A stretch of 64,000 nt of DNA from Trichoplax sp. H2. Lineage: Eukaryota; Placozoa; Uniplacotomia; Trichoplacea. Shown here one piece after another: positions 34,199 to 52,700 of this stretch; position 1 is the stretch's first letter; every line of letters starts with the position of its first letter. The stretch lies in contig NOWV01000157.1 of NCBI GenBank assembly GCA_003344405.1, positions 62,001 to 126,000 on the forward strand. The letters run 5' to 3'. The notes under the pieces are model-generated. The model searched no databases. It had not been told where the DNA came from and worked only from the letters and a program-made list of their open reading frames with translations. The position numbers were made by a program, and so were the translations under genes.

Positions 34199-37100
34199 AT
34201 GAGTGAGGTAAGCAACAGATCGACAGGTATCATCCATTCAACCATATTTAAGAATGAAATGGGCTGGGGGTAGTTATGAAATCATGTGTAGACTGCTCTT
34301 GGCTCAATACTGCAACTTGACAATCGATAGCGTCGTCTTGGGTCTACTCGTTATCATCTTGGGATTAATCATACATGGAATGGATCAATTGGCTTGTTAG
34401 GGCTGAGGATGCTTGCTATGCCAGGCGATTCTTCCGCTTATCCATTGCCAAGTTACGACAGTTTGATACACTGTGTTGGTCCATAGATAGCTTGGAGAAG
34501 GCGTCATTGAACCCCATGGCGATAGATCTTTTCCGCATCGATCCACAACGATCGTGACTAGCGTATTTCAGTCGAAAACACCATCAGGACATCATCGATC
34601 ACTAACCTCCAATCAACTCTATGATAGAGAGTTGTTTCTGCACTTTTATAGTTGATAGCTTGTTAATTGCAACATCTCTTTTTAAAGCAAGCAAGAAATG
34701 GCAGATTAAAACTAGACTCAAATACTTGTTCAGTCAAGTTTGCACAATTCAATGTACTGTCTACAAGTCCTTTCAAATTGAAATAATTAATCCAATATTA
34801 GTACGCTAAAATTCGGGCGTTAATGAAGTAGTAGAATACCAACATGATAAGGATGAATACAACGATCTCGCAATGCTATGAAAGCAATCGTTTTCATCAT
34901 TTATTAATAGTATTGAAACTGATAGCAATACATCTGCTTGCAGAATTCAATGTTGTGATCGGTTGCATAGTATCTAGCCCGTAACGATCGGGGGCAGAAT
35001 ACATAAACTGCACGTTAATTAGGACGGCGATAAAAGATATCCGATACGTACAACTGATGGTATGACTATTTATTCAATCAAGTATTAATGCCTCTTTTCT
35101 GGCAACACAATATCGTTCAATCCGCAAAGAGTTCTCTTACTTTGGCTTATTTCTGTGAAAAGATGCCTTGAGTAATCATCACAAGCAAAGCTTCATTATG
35201 AAATTTCTGACTCGCAACTCCATTGAATGAATTGGTGGTAGCCAACTACGAGTATAAATGGACATGATACACATGTACATCAATGATGCGCGTACAGTAA
35301 CATACCATCTTAATGAATTAGCCGTCAAAGCTGCGATCATGGACGACCAATGAGAAAAATTGTCTATAACTGCATACCTTTCCAACGTATACACACTGTT
35401 GATTAATGCTAACGCTTGCCAAATTGATTGGTAGAATCCTTTGTCACTGATTTACAATAAAACAAAAGTCAGAGTTACCGAGGGCTTCTGGTGTTGAAGA
35501 CACTAATAATAATAATTAATTAAATTCCATTAGGACCCTAGTGTATTGAGAAGACGAATTATACCACAAATAGTCTGTAATATCCTAGTGTAGCTCTAAT
35601 TACAGCCTTATCAAGTTTGAACTGCAGCAGTGTAAAAGATGAATTGTATTACATGCATCATGCGACAGAAACTCTTTCGTCTGCTTACCATTTGACTTTG
35701 AGAACGTACAGTACAGTATGCACGTATGTACAATATAAATCTAATCAATTATTTTTGGTTTGCTTATTTAATTTAGTTTCCGGTAGAAAGTATCCTAACA
35801 AACGATCAGATTAAAAGTAAGTATAATATTTAGACATTCTTCTTCATAATTAATACCGCGTATTGCCTGCTACATTAGTATGTTTAATTGATGATATTGT
35901 TGTCGCTTCCTTCAAATACGGACGTAATTCAGATTTTGCAATTCGCAATGCTGGGCTTTTTACTGGCAAAGCTAGATTAGTGTCTATAGTACTGGTAGTA
36001 AACAGAAGGCGAATAGTTTTGTAATACTTTGAACATAAAATGATTAATAATTATAGGATCATTTCTTTGATATTAGCAGTCAAGATGATCGTTCAATTTT
36101 GCAATCATTTCTTATTCACTTACTGAACGTAAATTAGGATACAAAATAGTTTCCTAATGATCCTATTACTATTGCAGCAGTACTTTTTAGAGGAACTTTC
36201 TTTCTGCTGAGATAATTTCTGTCTTTATTATAAGTCATAAATGTTTCGCTAAATGGTCTCAGTAACATCGTAAACGCGATCATGTTGTGCTTTCAATTCC
36301 ATAAGAATACATGAATACCCTGAAATGTATAAACGAAATGTGATATCGACTAGACACTAATTAGTATTCTCCAGGCAATCATATCTTATTGTACATCAAT
36401 TAAATTTAGATCTGCACATTGCCTTCGATAAGCGTGATGAAGGCAAAAAAGGTGCCGTTCCTCCGGAAAAAATTACGGATTTAATCAAGGAAGTTTTTGG
36501 CCCACCTCTAAATGGCACTTTAATTGGTTATGCGAAGGACCTAAGCAAAAACCTTTCTGAAAATGGTCAAGAGATTTTAAAATATTTAGCGCTTGTTTTA
36601 CAACTAAATTATTAAACAGTGTCAAGTTAAGTCAAGCACAGAATCAATAGGAATTAAAATTTACTTCTTCTTTCCATTAGGTGGTTTATCGTATGAAAAT
36701 TTTATAGTGGTTGTGAAACATTTAATGTTTGAGACAACGCGCTGGGGAGTCCTAAAGACGGCACCTGAAAGGCCTATTGGACTGGATAGTATTCAGGATC
36801 AAGTCAAGCAGAAATTGCTTCGTTTTGGATTAACATTCAATATTATGATAGTAGGTCGGTATCTTTTCCTTCTGAATAAATTGTGCAATTTAGATTGACT
36901 GGTATGATCGGATCTTTGTTTCTAGGTTCTTCTGGCTTGGGTAAATCCACTATGATGAACACATTGTTCAAGAGCAAAGTGAATCGATGGATGGCATCAG
37001 ATACTAGTCAAGAGCCAATAATTCCGCCAACTGTAGAAATTAAGACTATTTCTCACGGTAGTTTTTCATAGTATCCATAGCTGTTGATAGGATACTTGAT

Positions 37101-38472
37101 GCTCAGTTGTATAATTCTACTTCTTAATAGTAATTGAAGAGAAGAACATTCGTCTAAAACTAAGCATAACGGATACTCCAGGTTTTGGAGATCACGTTAA
37201 CAATGTTAAATGGTAAGACATCTATATAGGCTTTTAAAGTAATTTACAGAAGTCTTTATCACTTAATAGTAATCTATTTACGAACTTTACGTCCATAGCT
37301 GGGAGCCGATTATAAAGTACATTAATGATCAGTATCAGCATTACCTAAGTGAAGAGAGACGTATTGAACGTAAACCTCGAATTCCAGACACAAGAATTCA
37401 CTGTGTAATCTATTTTATTGCTCCAACTGGACATAGGTATACAATATTACGTTGTAAGCGTAGAACATAGTTGAGATACAACAATAAATAATCTGACAGC
37501 AATATTTGCTATGTACCAAAATTTCAGCCTTAGAGCTATTGATGTTGAATGTTTAAAGCGATTGGTAAAAGTTGTAAACGTGATTCCAGTTATCGCTAAA
37601 GCCGATAGCTTGACCTTGGAAGAAAGACAGGCGTTTAAAAATAGGGTTTGTATCACTATGTGCAATCATGAAGAAGTTGGTAAAAAGTCTCATCCAGTGT
37701 AGAGTACAAATCGGATAACCTATGCTGGTATTATCATCTAATATAGATTCGTAATGACTTTGAGAGAAATGGCATTTCTAAACTGTATCCAATGCTTCAT
37801 AAAGGCCTTGAAGAAGATGAATTCCAGAAAAATAAGGCCATTAAGGTATAATTTTGCTAAATTCAGTGTTTAATCAAGTCAATATGGAAGGATTTTCATG
37901 TTACTTTTTTCTTCGTTAGTTGGAATCCAATTTGCGTTTGCATTGTAATCATTCTTTTTTATACCATAGAATCAACTACCATTTGCTGTGGTTGGTAGTG
38001 ATCAATTTATGTCCATTAAAGGAACACCAGTCTTAGCTAGGAAAACTAGATGGGGCACTATTGAAGGTAACCAATGTCATCAGTTACTGGTATGGATTAA
38101 CTATAGAGGATTAATGAGATCTGATTCGAGTGCTTTTGGTTCATTTCTCTTACAGTTGAAAATCCAAGTCACAATGAATTTCCTCAATTTCGTGATATGC
38201 TTCTCAGGTATTGCTAACGTATTATAATGTCAATATTTGAGGATAGCGCTCTACTATTTCCATTACAATCTACTGATCAAACGTTATTTTAAGGCGTAGT
38301 GGGATGGCAAAATTGTCATCATTTACTTACTAATTATAACTACTATTAATAAAAACTTTTGGTTTATTTTGATAGGACTCACTTACATGATTTGATAGAT
38401 ACAACTGCTGAAGTTTACTATGAGCATTATCGTCGCAATCAACTTCAACTTGTGCAAGACGGTGATTCCTAG
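34199..38472 (+). CDS. Septin with N-terminal EF-hand-like module
   Basis: GTP-binding, filament-forming cytoskeletal protein. Exons: 34199-34207 (proposed, MSE), 35777-35816, 36410-36565, 36681-36854, 36926-37057, 37131-37212, 37299-37436, 37528-37645, 37747-37845, 37970-38066, 38156-38207, 38376-38472; total 397 residues with consistent phases. Septin G domain: G1 GSSGLGKST (127-135), G3 DTPGFGDH (185-192), G4 AKAD (267-270), and the septin unique element near VVGSD...RKTRWGTIEVENPSHNEF. It resembles the SEPT3/9-type core and has almost no C-terminal coiled coil. Residues 4-85 look like paired EF-hands: LTNDQIKNLHIAFDKRD and GGLSYENFIVVVKHLM, with loops lacking several calcium-ligand positions. 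The second EF-like helix and the septin N-terminal region are in the same exon (36681-36854), so the fusion does not depend on a guessed junction. The 9-nt first exon is the weakest part. Confidence 0.85.
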
Positions 38473-40138
38473 ATCTTGCTTATTTTTATATGAAATACAT
38501 TTATAAATTATCTAAGATTAATTCTCTTCCTAGTTTTTGTTTGTTTTTACTAAGGCTGTTAATATAAGCAAGGGTATAGCAGCCCTATAGACCTTTTGCT
38601 ATCATTATCAGAAATTATAACAAAATAATTTGCATTTTTGAAATGTGGTGTACGTTATAACCCAAACTACCGTAAATTGTTTATAATGGTACAGTAGTAT
38701 GATGTGAGTCAATTGATGTTGGGGTCTCACGAAGTAGTGTACGTATATAACATAACATTGTCCTTGATGACTTTTACACTGTATTTTTTCCTAGTTGAAT
38801 CAGTAAGTACAGTATTATGAATTTAGTAATGAAAGTCACAAGTGCAGCTCTATGTAGCTATCGTAGTTAGTAAAAATGTGTATGACTATTTTTAATTATA
38901 ACATGATTGATATTACTGCAGCGCTTACTCGCGACTATAAGTTTCTTAACCAATTAAAATGTATATTATAATTATTTGACGAGAAGTTATTTTGATTACG
39001 TAAGCAGACTTTTATAATGATACATTCATTACTGGTGATTGTCCTCTTTTGTTTAGGTATTTCCATACTTTTATGCAAACTAACTGTGGAAGTGTTAACT
39101 TCCCATTCGTTCAGATAAAACACGTACATAAGTCAAATAATTTGCTTTGCGATTAATAGTTGAAATGTATCAAAATTTCAATCGCTGTTGCTAATGCAGA
39201 ATAAAGCACTGGTGTAGGGCTTCATCATTTTGAAATAGGTATATACTGTGCTATAAGAGAGTAAGTTGATACTCTTTCTGGTAGTAGCAATGGTAAAGTT
39301 AGTAACCACAAGAGTAAGCCAATTTTATCATTCCATTCCTAGTAATGAAATATTTGTGAATTATTCAAGATATGTACAAACTTTACAATAACATCTTGAG
39401 GAATCTACAATGAATTTAAAGAGAATTTACGAAATGCACCCAAGAAACAATTTACAGTAAATGCTTTTCGGTAGAGTATTGCATAACACCCCTCAAGGCA
39501 CGTGTAGGAAAATTGCATACAAGGATTATGCATTTGCGTACACTGTATCACCTGTAACTACTGGAGCGATCGTTATGAAGCTCGTTACGGGTTTCGCAAT
39601 TACAAATTTAGGCATATTTCATTAATTCGATTTTAATGGGATTATGGACAGGAGTTGCGTACACTAGACAGAACAGTGGACACATTACATTACCGTTATG
39701 CATTTATTATCGAGCGTTCGTTACCCAAATAGAATGCACGTACTTTGGCTAAGGTAAACAAATAACAAATCAATAATATTTGACATTTCGTAAATAAGAT
39801 TAACCAAGCTGGTTGTGTTGATGCAAAACATTGACGTATCATTTTTAGACTTTACACTTAGTGAATGATCTACTGCATTATACTTTGCTTCACATTAAAA
39901 GATTATATTTTATAAGTGCCAGTTTATGGAGCGATACTGTATACTAACTGAACCATTCGTTTTTCCTCAGTACAGTAGTGTTAATTTGGAGATGATTCTG
40001 ATTTAATTTACTACTATACTGTATTTGTTTACTGTTTACGCTGTTTAATTAGCGCACAATGAGCATTACGGTTTGCACATTGCTGCAGGCCTACAGTGAG
40101 GCTTAACAGTTACCAGTAGTATTGCAAATCACAGTGCA
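38473..40138. other. Septin 3' flank and intergenic sequence
   Basis: A+T-rich, with no supported exon or RNA gene. Isolated GTAC-type fragments appear towards 38.8 kb and increase from about 39.9 kb. Confidence 0.45.
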
Positions 40139-41220
40139 CAATACAGTACTGTATAACCAGTATCTGCCTTGGCCTGTACTGCAGTACTGTATTGTATTGC
40201 CATCTTGTTGAACTTGTATTCAGTAGTACATCGATGGATTTTATTTTTGTTCAATTATCAGCTCTCAGCTGTTACTGCTTTACTAAACGGCCAGTTCAGT
40301 GCTACTGTTACCTTAACAAGTTGAAAACCTGTTCATGTAATAGATAATTAGAATTATAGATGCACCGTATGGTTGGTCAGTCTGCTTTCACAGCATACTC
40401 GTATAACAACACCATCACCACCATTGGTATTGCAGTGTGACCATGTATTTAAGACGTTATTAAGACGATGATCTACAGTGATACAGTGCTACACTGTAAT
40501 GCAGTTTGGCACGGTAGAATACTGTAGATGACCAGAAAATTCGATATTTATGGACGGTGAATTTTCAAGATTAATCTAGTACAATCTACCGTAGACCCTG
40601 GTAGGATAAGAAGGTTTAAACTTGTAAACAAGGACTTGTAATGATTAATGACATCTACTAGCTCGTGGCATCGTGGGGCTAATTTCTTTTTAGGAACCAT
40701 ACTGGGTTAGCCCTCTTAATTACAAGTCCCGACTAGTCCCTGCTTAAACTACAGTACAGTATACAGCACAACGGTTGTAAACAGATTGAATAAACTGAAC
40801 CATTTTAATATTATTATTATTATTATTATAATATTATTATATTATTTTTTGATTATATATTTTTTTATATTTATCGTACAGTATTTGTTTTCTTTCTTTT
40901 GTTTAGATCAGCCCAGTACAGTACTGTACTGTACAGTACACAATACAATATTGTACTAGACCGTCCAGTGTACATTGTACTGTAACTTACAGTACTTTTT
41001 TGATTCTTTTACAAAACATTGCTGAAACTACAGTACTGTATTGTACAGTACAGCGTACTGTAGCCAACTGCTGCTGGTGCACTCCTGATGCTCTGTCAAT
41101 GCCGAGCCAAGTTTCAATTAATATGAAGTACTGTACAGTACTTACCACTCGCACAGACTGTAAAACGTACTGTAAACTTGTACTGTAAAAGTATACAGTA
41201 CACTGTACTGTACATACAAC
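40139..41220. repeat. GTAC-palindrome cluster F upstream of FOXK
   Basis: Two dense parts, 40139-40200 and 40745-41220. Exact GTACTGTACAGTAC at 40926-40939 and 41128-41141; the last lies about 230 bases before the FOXK ATG. Between the parts is an ATT microsatellite (about 40807-40846) followed by T-rich sequence. Frames read here are repeat by-products. Confidence 0.85.
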
Positions 41221-41349
41221 CAGCACGTCACGGCTCACAACGTCGAGTTTTGAGACTTCGACCACTTCAACACACGACATCCAACTTGCCCCACCATATC
41301 ACGTTTTACTCTTGACCGCTAGACAATTGCATTGAAGACGTACCCCTGA

Positions 41350-46678
<5,329 letters not shown>

Positions 46679-49600
46679 AAAAAGTTTATATTTGGCTTAA
46701 GAAATATATTTAAACATTATAGTCGTATTCAATACTACAATTTGAATGTTTCATTAATGTTAATTTGTGAAAGTTTCTAACGCATAGTTAATTAACGTCA
46801 AACGATCAAATCATGTTAACAGCTACGAGGCTAGGTATCTATAAATATTTCAAATTTGGACATGCATTAACTAATAATAGGAGTTAAAGAAATTTTTTTT
46901 ATCATCAATATCTCCATCGGAAGATCACATGAAATTTTGCGAAATACTATATTGTATGTCAATGTCAGCAATCTTATAGGTCTTTATTTGTAATATTATT
47001 CAAGCTATCATAAATTACCGTAATATCTCGATTAATAATCACGTCAAATGTTTGGTTATCTTGCCGAATATTGGAACATCACTTAAAGATAATACAGCAT
47101 TAAAATATTCTGTTGACTATTCTGCTTGTGTGTGGAATAGTCTGAAATTCCATATTTGAGCACTCTTCGTTCTGTATATTGGCTTATTTAGCGTCAGCCA
47201 AGAGATTTTTTTGTCTGTAGTTGTAAATACAATACACAACATACTGTTTGTACTGCTTACCATATATCTATGTACAGTTGGCTTGTTTTAGCTATTATTA
47301 ATTTACAACAATATTGTACTATCCATTGCCTTTGCTTGGGTATCTAAAATGAAATTTCAAATGACTAGCCTGCTGGTCCTTAGAGTCGGTAGACGTCCAG
47401 CTATGTTTGTACGTACCTGATAAAACGTACTTTGGACGCATGCTTATGAATTTAGAGTATTACACTATTATTGATCGAGTGATCGTTACTAAATTAAAAA
47501 TATCCAATTTTTTCTCCATCTTTTGTTGTATAATCAGTACGGCATATCTGTATCTACAGTATGTAATTTTACTTTTAGTCATTTATAGCGCTAATTTACT
47601 GCTTTAAATTGGCTCAAATTTACTTTTACGCTTACTGTACAGTATTACTGTAGATATCCTAAAATTGTATTGACTGTGGTAATAATTTTTACACTTCATG
47701 CCCTCAAGTTTTTACCTTTAAAGATCAATATGAGGCATTACATGATTGCTTCTGTGAATCGATTTGCATGTATTGCAATGCTACGAAAATATTACACCAA
47801 TAATTTCTAATTACTTTACTATAGTGTTAATTATGTAAGTTATTTACGAGATATCCTATATGAGCGGGATCAATGCTTCTACGAGTATATTGGAGGGGCT
47901 GGGACGTACTGTACACTGCTACTGCATAAAATTAGCGATACTAAATGATAATATTTCTTAGAAGATGTCGCTCTCGTGACACATTATGCAAATACTAAAT
48001 ACTGTATCTTGACAGATGTATGTTACTGCAGTCTTTTCGAGAATCGACCATTGCAGTATTCAGTGTACATGTTATTCACTGCAGTGGAAAATGCGAATTG
48101 CTCCTCCAGTAGTCATTGCACGGTATTTTCAATCCAATTTTTCAGGTCTCTAGTTTCTACTGCTGCTTTGCAAAGGATTTTTCGATACGAAGATTTACAG
48201 TAGCTATCGAATGTGTAAGCAACTTTCTACATTTAATTTACTGCAAAGTATACAAATTGTACCGGTAGACATTCTACAAATCGGCCATTGAAGTTTGCAC
48301 TATGTTGTATAACATCCTGTTACCGCCCAAGTACGAAATCCAGTCAATTTGCAAAAGCTATACATCTTGTATCATTAACCGATACAAATATTTCAAGGTT
48401 AATGTTCAGTGTAACAGTAAATGTCATAATCATAGAACTTGTCAAAATAAATAATAATTTTCATAATCAGAACATTATTAATTCAATAATAGCTACTTCA
48501 TTGATAATAGTATCTCGAAATGTTTGGCAATTCCACGTTACATATATATTGATAATTTGAATTAGTTTATTATTATAATAGTTACTAATATAATCATCCA
48601 AGAAATAGAGATTCTCTGATTTTATGAGGAATATTACTGCTTGAATAAATGTCGTTTCTCTGATTTACGTCTATTGGAATTTTTTCAGTTTGCCAACTGA
48701 CTAGGCATTTCGCAAATACACTGAACTTCGTATTCAAACGGGTATATATTAGCCAGAAGCATTTTGCATCCATTACTTTGTACACTTGGTTTAAGCTGTC
48801 CTACTGATACATTAGACATATATTGACATATCTAAGAAAAAAAAAAATCAAGAAATCGTCCAATCTCACGCAATATCTACTCTAGAAGCAAGACAGCTTC
48901 AACAAAGTGTGCAAAGAAATGGATGCAAAATGCTTCTGGCTAGTAGATATCCATGACAAGAGTAACGTCGACTATCTTAGTTCAGTATCGGACACAATTC
49001 TCCCTATAATTTATACGGTGATGGACTGCTTCATGGTACAGAATACAGTAGAGTAATTTATATCAGCTGGCTTTGAATTTTGTAACAGGAAGTTGGCGGG
49101 AAATTTCTGCCACTGTAGCAATTTGTATCCATAGACTGAATGTGCAGACGGTACAGTATGATATAGACTTAGACCGAGGATCGGTCCGGTTCGGTTCAAG
49201 TAGACGTACTGTACCGGTAGAGGTGAGCAGCCTGGGTTGAAGTGTGTCAGTTGACCTCCGTACTACGATGCAATCGTCAGCAACAAGTTCGTCTTCAAAT
49301 TCTCCATCTTCTCAATGAAAAAATGGGAAAATGAAGGATTAATCCCAGGAAGAAACAAGTTGAATGAATAAAACAGATCCTGTACTAATTGATAATATTA
49401 TTAGCCAGAGTAATTACAGTCAAAGGGAAGAAAAGAGAAGATAGACAGTAGAGTAATCTCATTCTTACAATACGAGTATACAGGTAAAATAACGACGGAT
49501 GCAATGTTATTGTCAGTGAATTTTTTTCTGAAAGTTGGCTTGAATCATTTACTCGTTTTGGATATACTTCCTTTTACCCATTTTCAATTAATTCTAGCCA

Positions 49601-49742
49601 TAAATAGGATGGTTATTGATTTAAAACGGTATAGCGGAGGGTCTTTTACAATATTACCTCGAATTATACTGAAACTATTGCATGATCTTGATCTACTGTA
49701 GATACCATTTAATGAAAGAAAAAGAAACTACAAATCGTAACC
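46679..49742. other. Intergenic between FOXK and CHTF18
   Basis: No gene supported. GTAC-type fragments occur near 47635 (CTGTACAGTATTACTGTA) and 47908. Open frames of 60-90 codons (for example 48288-48560, plus) show no motif or splice-linked neighbour. Confidence 0.45.
49148..49217 (+). promoter_or_regulatory. GTAC/CGGT motifs upstream of CHTF18
   Basis: GACGGTACAGTATGA (49149) and ACGTACTGTACCGGTAG (49204) flank a CGGTCCGGTTCGGTTC run. They lie about 530-590 bases before the CHTF18 ATG and resemble the elements near other housekeeping genes here. Promoter role is inferred from position only. Confidence 0.3.
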
Positions 49743-52700
49743 ATGTCAATATCACTCGAGGATGAAATTGATCAGTTTTATCAGCAGCAAAACGAAGAAG
49801 ACTTTGAAAAACGCTTTGAAGATGAATTTGAAGTGATGAAAGAAGTAGAAGGTTAGTCAAAAATGGATATGCGTCATTGAAATCGATTTGATATGTCTTG
49901 CTACCTCCTACGTATTGCACTCCATGGTGGGGTATTCAACAGGTCTTTTGGTATAGCAATGGCTTTGTCTCATAATAATGTGGTTACTAGATATTATAAG
50001 TGGCATTTTGTAGGCAATAGTCGTTCCTATTCTATAAAATTTTACAATCTTGAATGAATATAACACTGCTGTATACTTAATTCACCTATAAGTAAGCAAA
50101 AAACTGAAGTGACTTATCTATAATAGGTCATTTTAATGGATGATCTTGTCTGTAATAAATTACCAATAATTAATACGGTAGTCGTTTTATGAACTACTAT
50201 TCTATAAATGGCATTGATCAGCCCATAGTCGTTCTCATTCTATAAAATATTGGAGTTTAGACATCATAGAATGACTACGGTATGTTCATTGCACCTGATG
50301 TCTAAGCCTTTTAAAAAGAACTGTTATAAACTACATGCATTATTAATATATTTTCGATTGATACAATAAGCGGTGTGGATTATATCGCCTTTATCAGCTA
50401 GATAAGTTACGGTATATTGCTGTGGTGTTGATGACACTAGCTAGCAATCACAAAAGAGTCACCATGCCATCGATTCCTATTTTCGAATACACTTATCATT
50501 TATGGCAAATAAAACATTTTCATACTGTAAAGGAGATCATAGCGGATTGATTTGCTAATAATTCCTGGTTTTTCCAATAATGTAGCGAATCAGGATGAAA
50601 ATGAGCCAAAGTCAAAACGTAAGCTCTCATACGACCAACCATTAGTTGATGAATCGAGTTCAAACCAGCAAAGTTCATTTTCATTGCCAGGTAATAATAT
50701 ATTTGGAGCTGGCTACAATTTTACAAACCTATGCTAAATTAATTGTTGTATTAATAATGCTGTTGAATCCCATTTCATTTGTTACGCTGACTGAAAATCT
50801 TTTCAGCATCTACAAACTATTTATACTGTAGCAATAAATACTAAACTACAACTTACACGTTAGAATTGAAGAAAAGCAAGAATTCAACAACGACAGATAA
50901 TGTTGAAGCTACTGATACCCACCACTGCCATTCTCCGTTAGCATCTGAAATTGATCAAAATATTCCTAATGTAGTATCTATACCATTGATTGGAAGCGAA
51001 TGGTTGCCTGTTACTGGTAGCGATGGTAGGAGAGTTTATGTTCGGTTTAAAAAAAGTGACACCGATAATTTTGGCAGTCCACTGCTAGCAAGTCGGAATC
51101 ATTCGAAAGGGCAACTAATTTCACCATCAGGACAGTTACAATTATTATCAACTCCATTTAGTATCTTAAGGGATCAAGTAGAAGAAATGGTAAGTTAACC
51201 GTACACAATTTGCAAAATTCAGTTAAGATAGTTCTGTTCTACTTCATTCTAACCTTACACATCCAATATTGTATATCTAATAGAGACTTAAGAAATTATT
51301 GAATACGACCAATACTGAAGCGGAACCTAGCAAAATGTTTGTATTACTACGTTTTTATCTTTATTTCGTAACAATAAGTAAGAGATGATCGTAATAATAG
51401 TATTAACGCAGAATTAATGATCATTTTTCACATATTTATAAAAAAGTGTTTAAATTTATTATTTAATTGTAGGGAAATAGAGGAGGGTGATGCAAATGAT
51501 ACAGATGGTAATGTTAGTCATCAAGACGAAAAGCAGAAATCAAAAGCAATGGTATCATTATGGGTTGATAAATATTCTCCGCATCATTATAGAGAATTAC
51601 TTAGTGATCATGTAAGGCAATAGCGTTAACAGACATTTATTCTTGTTTATGTAGAATAGGCATTATCATTGCTGCCTTGACGCTATAAAATTACTATTCG
51701 TATCAAATAATTTATAATAATGAAATCAGCCATTAAATTTATGCCTTGGGCTTGTGATTAGCGCAATATCTGATACTACAGTAACTATTTAATGTTTCAA
51801 ATATTGATAGCCCTCTGCTTATCGTTGCCATTGATCATTTTATCGCACTGTACATAGTCAACAAACCGTAGCTTACTGTCATGGCTAAAATTATGGGATA
51901 AGACTGTTTTTGGCAAAGATTTCAATATTCCTGATGAAACACTTGCAAATCAATTGGTAAAATTTGCGCTAAAGTTTACCTTTCGAATGTGTATTTTGCT
52001 TCATTGTCTGACATGCTGTTCAAAATAAATTCATAGGCCGTCGACACTCAAAATCGTCCTTTAAAGAAGGTTTGATAAGATAAAGTGATGCTAATGAACG
52101 GTAGTTCGTGAATACAAAAGATGTGGCACTGTAAGAAAAAATTAAAGTACTGCTTTACTTATGCCTTAGGTCGCGTTACTTTGTGGGCCTCCAGGATTAG
52201 GTAAAACGACACTTGCTCACGTCATTGCTAGACACGCTGGATATAATGTATTAGAGATGAATGCTAGGTCAGTTTATGCAAATTAAACAAAGATTGAGCT
52301 CATTTTAGTACATATCTGGCATATGTTGTATTTAACTTATAATCTTTTACAACATATACAGCGATGATCGCTCTGTGGAAATATTTCGCCAAAGAATTGA
52401 ATCAGCTACTCAAATGCATTCAATTAGTGGAGATGAAAAGGGATTGCCTAATTGCTTACTGATTGACGAAATTGATGGGGCTCCAACCGTAAGTTGGAGC
52501 GTTTTTCTTTTAATTAAGGATTAATGTATCGCCTGAACAAAAATTGTGCTATTTATTTTTTACGGCTATAATTTTATCTTGATTTATTTAATCGTTACAA
52601 TATTATAATTGTAGGCGTCTGTGGAGGTGTTGATCAAATTTATAAGGAACACTGAGAATGGTAATAAAGTTGATCATACCTTTGACGTTATCTATAATAT

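Noticed and set aside
34375-34557. 60-codon open frame with slightly higher G+C
   Set aside because: Lies in the proposed first septin intron, no motif and no suitable splice phase to neighbours.
36410-36615. EF-hand exon read as the 3' end of a separate gene (stop TAA at 36613)
   Set aside because: A donor at 36565/36566 joins in phase to 36681, completing the second EF-like helix, so the septin fusion is the better model; recorded as refutable.
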